Source: Proteromonas lacertae (taxonomy: Eukaryota; Sar; Bigyra; Opalinata; Proteromonadidae). From it: 47,598 nucleotides of DNA. Within the stretch, counting starts at the first letter, position 1. Every line of letters starts with the position of its first letter. The DNA lies in the NCBI GenBank assembly GCA_002245135.1, contig NGBS01000344.1:1-47598 (forward strand), written 5' to 3'. Positions 40,211 through 47,598 of this stretch are shown piece after piece. The position numbers and the translations under genes are program-made. The notes under the pieces were generated by a model, which was not told the DNA's origin, searched no databases, and saw nothing but the letters and a program-made list of their open reading frames with translations.

Positions 40211-41448
40211 ATTTGTGTTCCATCTCTACTTTTTTTTACCTAAAAACTGTCATTTTCTACAGTCTTTATTCTATCTACATTAAATATATCAAAATATCTG
40301 TCAAATTATAAAATTGAACATGATATTTCACATCTATGATACAATTTAAGCAAAATATATTTCTAACCACTACATTACACAAATAGGATTAGTATACTTG
40401 ACTCAGATCGCGTTTTTCGTTTTTCGTTTTTGTTTTTTATTTTTCTTTGAGATTCAGTTAAGAGATAATACTTTTCAGAATAATTGATTTTCATGATGTA
40501 GTTTGTAAAGAAGCATATAAATCAATATTCAGGTACGAAAGTTGTTTAATTGACTTGAACTAGTTACAATAAAACATTGCTAACATATTATTATTTTACT
40601 CTATTAATAAATTAAAGACTATCGTATGAACATATTCAAATCTTATGATGAGTATTCTTACACAAAATCTACAATTAAATCATCTTCTTTTCAAACTATT
40701 CACATCCTCTAAACTCCTACATCCAAATATATTACATATATTCTCAAATATACACAATATACTAATCATTGTCTTCTTTCTATTGTATTATCATTATTCT
40801 ATATATATTTTTTCTCAATAATTACATCCACAAATCATAGCACTTTCTATTTCTCTAATTTCAAACTAATATTATCAAATACAACTATCACTTCAACATC
40901 TACCACTATTTTTAAAAATATATTCAACTTTTATATACTTCTAAGGATTAGTCACTTTTATATGTACAAGATTTCTTTCTACAAATATTTCCCAAAATTA
41001 CCTATAAACAATAAATCTCAGAAATTTCTTGAAATAAATCAAGCTTATTTTTTTAAATCATTCTATACTGCTGATAAAATTCAATAAATAGATGCATTAA
41101 AATATGAACATGTTATTCAACAGGAGATTTAACTTAAAAAAGATGTTTAACTGTAATAGATTTAATTATATTAGGAAAGATATACTTTTTCAGTATGCTT
41201 GTTCAAAAGTATAGTTAATTACATATTTAGTCACATAAACATCAACTAATATATATACATAGCAATTATAAGGACAAATAATTACATTATTCTACAACAT
41301 GATTCTATTTTATACTCTTCTTCATTAAATACATTATCACCAGTTGCAGTGTCTATTAAATAAACATTTAAACATTAAATATAAATATACTATTCATGAT
41401 TAACTCTTTAATTTTATCATTTTCTTTCATATAATTATCCAAATATTC
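40211..41448 (-). repeat. Right arm of the large inverted repeat (1238 bp)
   Basis: Inverse copy of 38516-39752. Its outer edge at 41448 abuts SIN3 coding sequence without any intervening start codon. Confidence 0.92.
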
Positions 41449-44400
41449 CAGCTGATAAACAGAACAGGGTCAAGTACTATTTAGATAAGGTATTCTCGTA
41501 GTAATATGTGTGTAGGTTAAACAGAGGTTTGCTGGTGACCCAACAGTCTTCCAACAGTTCATCGAGATTCTTAGAAAGTTTAAGCAAAACCTGTATATAA
41601 TTGCCTTATATTTATATGAATCTAGAATGGCGGTTACAGAGGTTATTTCTAAAGTAAAAACTCAGTTTAAAGATCAAGATGATTTACTTCAAGATTTTTC
41701 ATTATTTTTACCACCAAATTCAAATATATCGCAAGATGTAAGTGTGGTAAACGTGGCTGGTGCGTTTATCAACAAAGTCAAAGATGTGTTAGATGTCGAT
41801 TCAGTTAAATATAAATCGTTCTTAGAGCTTGTGGACCAATACCAAAAGCGTGATAAGGCTTATATAGACTCAAAATTGGCATTTATATTCGAAGGTCATG
41901 TAGACTTGATAGAAGAGTTTTATAAGTTTGTAAATAGTGCACAGATGCAAAAGCCCAAGAAAACTCAAATTAAACCTCCTCTAATTCAACCATTACCAGC
42001 CATTCAAATTCAACCAATACATCCACAACAACAAACAATAATCAAGCCAGCAGCAAGGGAAGAAGAATCAACTTCAGATATAGAAACAGAAAATGGAACA
42101 CCAAGAATAGACGAAATAGATGATGAATTTATAGATATACAAAATGAATTTATGTTAACAATATCAGAGAGAAGTCTTTTTGAAAGAGTATATATTGTTT
42201 ATATTTATATTTATACTTAAATATCTAATAAATAGGCAAAATATGCATTAGGTTCACCAGATGTGTATAAACAATTCTTAAAAGTGTTGAGTTTATTCTC
42301 AGATGTATATTAAATAATATAATAATATATAGAAAATAATCACAGATATTGAATTTTACAGTTTACTTCGAAATCTCCTCCCTTCTACCTCCAAAATTCA
42401 TGATTCTATCTATTATTCCATAAAACTCTTATTAGTAGGATATGGCATATCACCTCCACCAGATGATCATCATTATAGTGAAATTATACCAATAGCCTCC
42501 TATGTAAGAGGTGCAACACCTTCCTATCGTAAAACACCTGATAGTTTCCCTACCTTATCAGCATTTATTAAAGATTATAGAAAAGATTCTGTCACTAATG
42601 ATAGATGGATTACCTTACCTGAGATGTTAGGAGATGATTATCAGTTTAAACCAGCAAGACAAACATCTTATCATTATGAACTGTTTAAATGTGAAGATGA
42701 TATGTATGAAATAGATATTATATTGGGACATCATCGTTCATGTATAAAGGAATTAACAAGATTGTATGATGAAGCAAATGCTATTAAATCGTTAAATGTA
42801 TATATTTCTATTATGTATTTTAATAGTATGGTGATGATTGTCAATATCACATCAGTCGTGAAAGTATCAACGCAATTCACATCAAAGCATTAAACAGACT
42901 CTATGGTGACAGTACTCAAGATATCTTAGAAGCACTTTACAAACATCCTTATGAGGTATTACCTATCTTAATCAACTCATTAAATAAGAAAGAAAAAGAA
43001 TGGTTAAGTCTAAAAGAACAATTTGATATAAAATTAAGAGGTGTAATGAGAGAGAATTATTATAGAAGTTTAGATTTCGTTGGTTATTTCAATAAACAAC
43101 AAGATAAGAAATCATTATCAGCAAAATCATTAGTTGAATCAATTAAGAAGTTATGTACTGCTTATATTAATAAAAGAACTGAAAAAGGTACTTCTTATAT
43201 TACACCTACTTTATGTGAAGATGAAAAACCTGAATTTATATTTTCATTTCCTGATCCAACGATTCATCGAGATTTATACAAACTGATATTAATATTATGT
43301 GAGAAGAAAATGAGTGTAGCAGAAATAGTATATTATATTTATTATTTATTATATAGATGAAAGTATATTCATTATGGAATACAATGATTATTCATCTCTT
43401 TGGACTTCCATCTAATTATATGAATCAACCAAATGAATATACATCAATTTTAAAGCCAAATACTCATGTAAGAACAAAATATGGTGATGGAATAGTAGTA
43501 AATTATGATGAGAATATGTATAAGAATAATTACAAAGTTAAGTTACCATTTGGATATGCTATTTGCAGTAGAGATGATATTCAAGATTTAGATTTGATCA
43601 ATTTAAGGCAAAAAGAGTTTGATAATTCAACATTAAAGTATCAACAACCAAATACAATGAATCATTCATTAACGCTATATTGTAATATGTATATGTATTG
43701 CTTTTTCAGATTATATCAAATGTTGTATGATCGATTATTACAAGTGAAAGAATGTAGTAAGAATAGAAAAGTAGATGAGAATTCTAGAAGTATATATATT
43801 TTTTTATTATATTATAGTTGAAGAGCAAGTATTATTCAAATTACATGATAGAAATAGCAGCAGATTATTATATGAAGATTATTTAACTTATTTGTATGGT
43901 TTAATTGATGAATCTTATGAAAATCAACAAGTAGTTGATGAATGTAGAGGTTTATTTGGCTTAGAATGTAATAAAATCGGCATGTTTGATCGATTATTAA
44001 CGCAATTCTTAAAACATTTAAAATACTTCTCATCTGATGAAATGTGCTTGAAACTTCGAGCTTTACATTATCATGAATACAATAAAGAATCATTCAATAT
44101 TACATCATATCAATCTAATGTATTATATCTATTAAGTGAATTAAAAGGAGATTGTATTAGAATTGATTTTTGTAGAGAAAATGAAAATAGTTATGAATGT
44201 TGGACTAATACAAGATATTGGTATGTTGGTACGCCTTCACATAGTGATTCTAAGTTATATAAAAGAGAAGGTGATTCTGCATTGTTGCAACCATTAAAAT
44301 CAATTATTAAAAAGATTGAAAATCCTACTTTAGATACTGATGAGATTTCAATTCCATATTTGTTTAGAAATAAACGTGAAGGATTGAAAAGATCTGCGTA

Positions 44401-44500
44401 TACACTTGTTGAAGATGGTTTACAATATCAGAAAGATAGTTATGTAATGGGTTCTGAAGATTATATGGTGAGATTAAAGAAGAAGAGAAAAACTGATTAG
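41448..44500 (+). CDS. SIN3: SIN3 histone-deacetylase co-repressor (5' end missing)
   Basis: Eight exons (41448-41489, 41516-41592, 41626-42187, 42236-42304, 42333-42797, 42827-43327, 43357-43789, 43818-44500) with introns of 26, 33, 48, 28, 29, 29 and 28 nt give 943 residues in one frame. A paired amphipathic helix domain spans the first two splices (KYYLDKVKQRFAGDPTVFQQ ... FLPPNSN), a second follows (AFINKVKDVLDVDSVKYKS). Then comes the SIN3 interaction domain (PSYRKTPDSFP, LPEMLGDDYQFKPARQTSYH) and a conserved C-terminal region. SIN3 scaffolds deacetylase complexes that repress transcription. There is no start codon: the inverted-repeat arm begins where N-terminal sequence should lie. The gene is otherwise intact. 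Confidence 0.9.
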
Positions 44501-44596
44501 TTATGTTTATAAAAAAATATATAAAATTACCTTTCTATTATATTAACAAGTAAATAAACAAACATATACTAATTGTTGTGTTGATTACTGGGAAAA

Positions 44597-46121
44597 TTAA
44601 TCATTTTTCTGTCTAACTAAATAATAATCTTTATTATTAACTTTATAATTGATTCTAATACACGGAGAGTAATAATTCATTCTTCCCAATATGAAATCTC
44701 TTAATGCCAAGCCTAATCCAACTGCTGGTACTACTTTCAATGTAGTTACTCCCAAACCGTGATAAAAACCTTTCCAACCAGCTTCTTTATAAATATATTT
44801 CACTAATTTAACGAATTTTGAAGGTATGTCAATTTCTTGATATTGACTTTCTAAAAAGGCTGGATGAGATAATTGCATATTTCTTCTGATTAAATCGAAG
44901 GGATATGTAACTACTTGAGCACAAATACCTGATATTAAACCACAACATAATAACTTAGGAAATGAAGGTTCCCATAATTCAAAGGTTTTATATCTTAATA
45001 AATCTTGAAATGATTGTTGAATTGATACAAACATTCCAACTGATAATAATGAAGGAAACAAACCTTTATACAAGCCTTTAAAACCTTCTTCCATTCTTAT
45101 AGTCTTAATTGCATTAATCATACCGTCATAATACATCCTATTTCTGCCTTGTAATGCTAAACGAGATCTAACTAAATCCATTGGATAAGTTATTAATGTG
45201 GCAGTTAAACCTGATAATCCACCACACAGTAATCTGATTGGTAGATTACTTTGACCATCTTTTATACCAAATAATTTCAAATAAATTGCATAACTCCATG
45301 TTACACATCCATTAAATGGTATTACTTTTATACAATTGGTTAAATTACCTGCATATAATCCTCTTATTCCATCTCTCAATAATATTTCACTAAAAACCGA
45401 TTTGATTGGTTCTGAACCTGATATTTGTACATTTATTCTTATTACATCTAAAGGAGCAGTGATACAACGAGAAATTAACCCAGAAACAGCACCAGCAATA
45501 AAAGAATATGAATAAGAAGTTGGTACAACAGTTGGAACTCCCATGTCAAAATATCCTTCTAATACATCTCTTATTTTAACAGAATTATTTAAAGAATATA
45601 AAGGTATTTTGTAGTAAGTGATTGGAAATTTAGTGAAAAATGTTAAAAATTCTTCTTTCGTTAAGAATGTGTTTGAATTCTTTTGAAAAGGAAAAATGGT
45701 AGTGATTATGTTTCTCAAATCATTATGAGATATTGTCGATCCTACTGATTTTAGTAATGAGTATATCTGTGTATCTGATACTACTCCTGTTTTCTTTGCA
45801 TCTATTTCATCGTAAAGAACTGAAGCAAAAGATTGACGAATTAATGTTATATACTCATCATAATCTGTTTTTTCAGGAACATCAACTCCTCCAATGTCTA
45901 TTCCAGCAGATTTTAAAGATTCTGCTAATTCTTCTTTCGATAAATAACCATCACAATCTTCATCATGTTGTTCAAATATTTGCTCTATTCTTTCATCGGT
46001 AGATAAATACAGCCACCATCGTATTCTAAATCATATATCTATTGTTATACATATATTTTTGTTGATTTGGTCTAAACTTATCTAACCAATTTAAATTTGT
46101 ATATTTTGCTAGAATTGACAT
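44597..46121 (-). CDS. SLC25A24: EF-hand mitochondrial carrier (SCaMC / SLC25A24-like)
   Basis: Exon 1 (46051-46121) and exon 2 (44597-46025) join across a 25-nt intron, the smallest GTAT...TAG intron here, and give 499 residues. The N-terminal region has one canonical EF-hand loop (DEDCDGYLSKEE) and one or two degenerate ones. Three carrier repeats follow, with the signatures PLDVIRINVQ, PMDLVRSRLA and PFDLIRRNMQ. Ca2+-regulated carriers of this type exchange ATP-Mg for phosphate across the inner mitochondrial membrane. Length and layout match the family, and the frame is clean. It shows that the organism has a conventional carrier-bearing mitochondrion. It converges with SIN3, 96 bp apart. 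Confidence 0.9.
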
Positions 46122-46235
46122 TCAACTGTAAAGTTTATATGCAAAAGTCTATATGCTACAAATTAGAATAAAGAATTATGTATTTTAATGGTAAATTTGA
46201 CATTTTTACGTAGAGTAAGTTCTTTTTTGCATTCT

Positions 46236-47598
46236 ATGGAAGAAAGCACACAAACAATGCGACAAAGGAGCTTTGACTCCGAAAGAAATCCAGATGAAAA
46301 TGTAGAATTTGCATCAATGAGAAAGCCTGAAATAGTATTTAAGTAGAATTAGATTGAATAGACATCTATCAATGAGTTACAACCTGATCCATCCAAAGAT
46401 AAAGGCAATATAATTCTATTATTAATATTATACACACTACAAGGAATTCCAATGGGACTTGCTGCTAGTATTCCGTTGATATTACAAAGTATCATATAAC
46501 ATACACTGATCAAGCTGTATTTTCAAATGTATCTTGGCCTTACAGTATGAAGTTATTATGGGGCTCCAATTGTGATTCAGTATTTGTGAAATCTTATGGA
46601 AGAAGAAAGAGCTGGATAATTCCAGTCCAAATGATAGTGGTTTATTATTAGTAATATACTCTTTCCGAATCAATTCTTTACTAAATAACTCTGAAGGACC
46701 TTATATTTACACTTTAACAATTTTATTCTTTGTTTATATTTTTTAGTTGCAACTCAAGTATAATTAATATAATATAATATATAATATATATATGAAATAG
46801 GATATAGCAGTGGATGGATTAGCAATTTCAATTTTAAGACCCGAAATAAAGGATATGCTTCAACAACAAATGCAATTGGTCAAACAGTTGGTTATTTTAT
46901 TAGTTATGCTGTTTTTTTGGCATTTAATAACGCTGATTTCTGTGATTATTTCCGTTCAACTCAATCCATAAAGTATAAATATAAATTTAATAATTTATAA
47001 ATAAATAGCCATTTTTCGATTTATCTAGTTTTATGTTACTTTGTGGAGTAGTATTTATAATAGTTACATTATTGGTAAGTGGAATGAAAGAAAAAGATGA
47101 AATAGAAAATGAGATTCCAAATGTGAAAGAAAGTTACAGTGAAATAATGGGAGTAATAAACTAAAGAATGTTTTAATATTGTCGTTAGTGTTAGTGACAT
47201 TTCGATTAGGTTTTTGTGTAGCTGAAGATGCATTTATGTTGAGATTAATTGAAATTGGTATTCCTGAATATCATGTAGCAATGATTGGAGTGTTTTATTT
47301 TCCAATAGAAATATGTATATATAATAATAATAATAATAATAAATAGTTATAACAAGTTATGTAAGTAAATACACCTCTGTCCAGAACCTTTCAAATATTT
47401 CTTATTTGGATATATATTAAGATTATTTATGAGTTTGAGTTATGTGATAATTCTTCAAATAATGCCTAGTAGTGTAGTTAGTAGTTCACTTTGGAAATAT
47501 TATATATTGATCTTACCATTTTTTATATTTCATCGAATAGCTTGTAATATAATGTTTGTTAGTAAAGTATATATGCTTATTATTTCTTCTATAATTTA
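46236..47598 (+). pseudogene. SLC33A1: SLC33A1-like acetyl-CoA transporter, frame-disrupted, 3' end outside window
   Basis: From the ATG at 46236 the frame passes a 27-nt intron (46335-46361) into NIILLLILYTLQGIPMGLAA, the hallmark first membrane span of the SLC33A1 family, then YTDQAVFSNVSWPYSMKLLW, GRRKSWIIPVQ, TQDIAVDGLAISIL, NAIGQTVGYF and VAEDAFMLRLIEIG. Family role: moving acetyl-CoA into the ER lumen. The frame changes or stops near 46487, 46650, 46840 and 47160, which introns do not explain. Either the gene is decaying or the assembly carries indels here; the two neighbours are clean. It probably starts divergently from the carrier gene, 115 bp apart. Confidence 0.7.

Noticed and set aside
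45733-46002. Plus-strand 89-residue gene
   Set aside because: It is the antisense of the EF-hand exon of the mitochondrial carrier.
1-47598. Ciliate with reassigned stop codons, suggested by the tiny introns
   Set aside because: Conserved genes (SIN3, GH27, carrier, RWD protein) read cleanly with standard stops and use ordinary Gln and Trp codons; lineage left open.

Overview
This window is very AT-rich nuclear DNA from a microbial eukaryote. The evidence is spliced genes, a mitochondrial Ca2+-regulated carrier, a SIN3 co-repressor, a GH27 alpha-galactosidase and several eukaryotic transposons. About two dozen introns can be placed because conserved protein frames resume across them. They are tiny (25-48 nt), and nearly all begin GTAT and end TAG. 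The standard genetic code fits every conserved gene. I cannot name the lineage.

Left part (1-16.8 kb) is mobile DNA. Positions 1 to about 4.4 kb hold the capsid module of a Polinton or Polinton-like virus: packaging ATPase, major capsid protein, penton protein, a CaaX-ended protein and a small membrane protein. It runs off the left edge and looks whole as far as it can be seen. A short spliced gene of unknown function follows. From 6.4 to 16.8 kb lies a hAT transposase gene split by a second element, 6913-15398, with imperfect terminal inverted repeats and a 5-bp target duplication (GGATG). That inserted element encodes a retroviral-type integrase and a Ulp1-fold protease, and ends in three 277-bp tandem repeats. 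It looks like a Ginger/Tdd-4 DNA transposon. It also carries a block resembling urea/amide ABC-transporter binding proteins (UrtA type) with a membrane anchor, an unusual cargo.

Middle part (16.9-38.6 kb) is an accessory gene array. It has a spliced Crinkler/RHS-type gene with two P-loop NTPase modules and a C-terminal PD-(D/E)XK nuclease, preceded by a double-SPRY reading frame; a broken paralogue at 32.2-34.9 kb; a BTB protein; and two loci combining a predicted dead kinase with leucine-rich repeats, both decayed. Ordinary genes lie among them: an RWD/DUF1115 protein (24.4 kb) and alpha-galactosidase (29.6 kb). A short hAT element with a perfect 8-bp target duplication sits at 31.0-32.2 kb, and a foldback repeat at 23.2-23.8 kb.

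Right part (38.5-47.6 kb) begins with a large inverted repeat (two arms of about 1.24 kb around a 458-bp kinase fragment). Its outer edge cuts into the 5' end of a SIN3 gene. Then come a complete EF-hand mitochondrial carrier and a decayed or error-laden SLC33A1-type transporter that leaves the window. A motif (TTGAAACGACTA and close variants) recurs just upstream of several accessory genes and in four tandem copies at the Polinton edge; it may be a promoter element of the accessory compartment.
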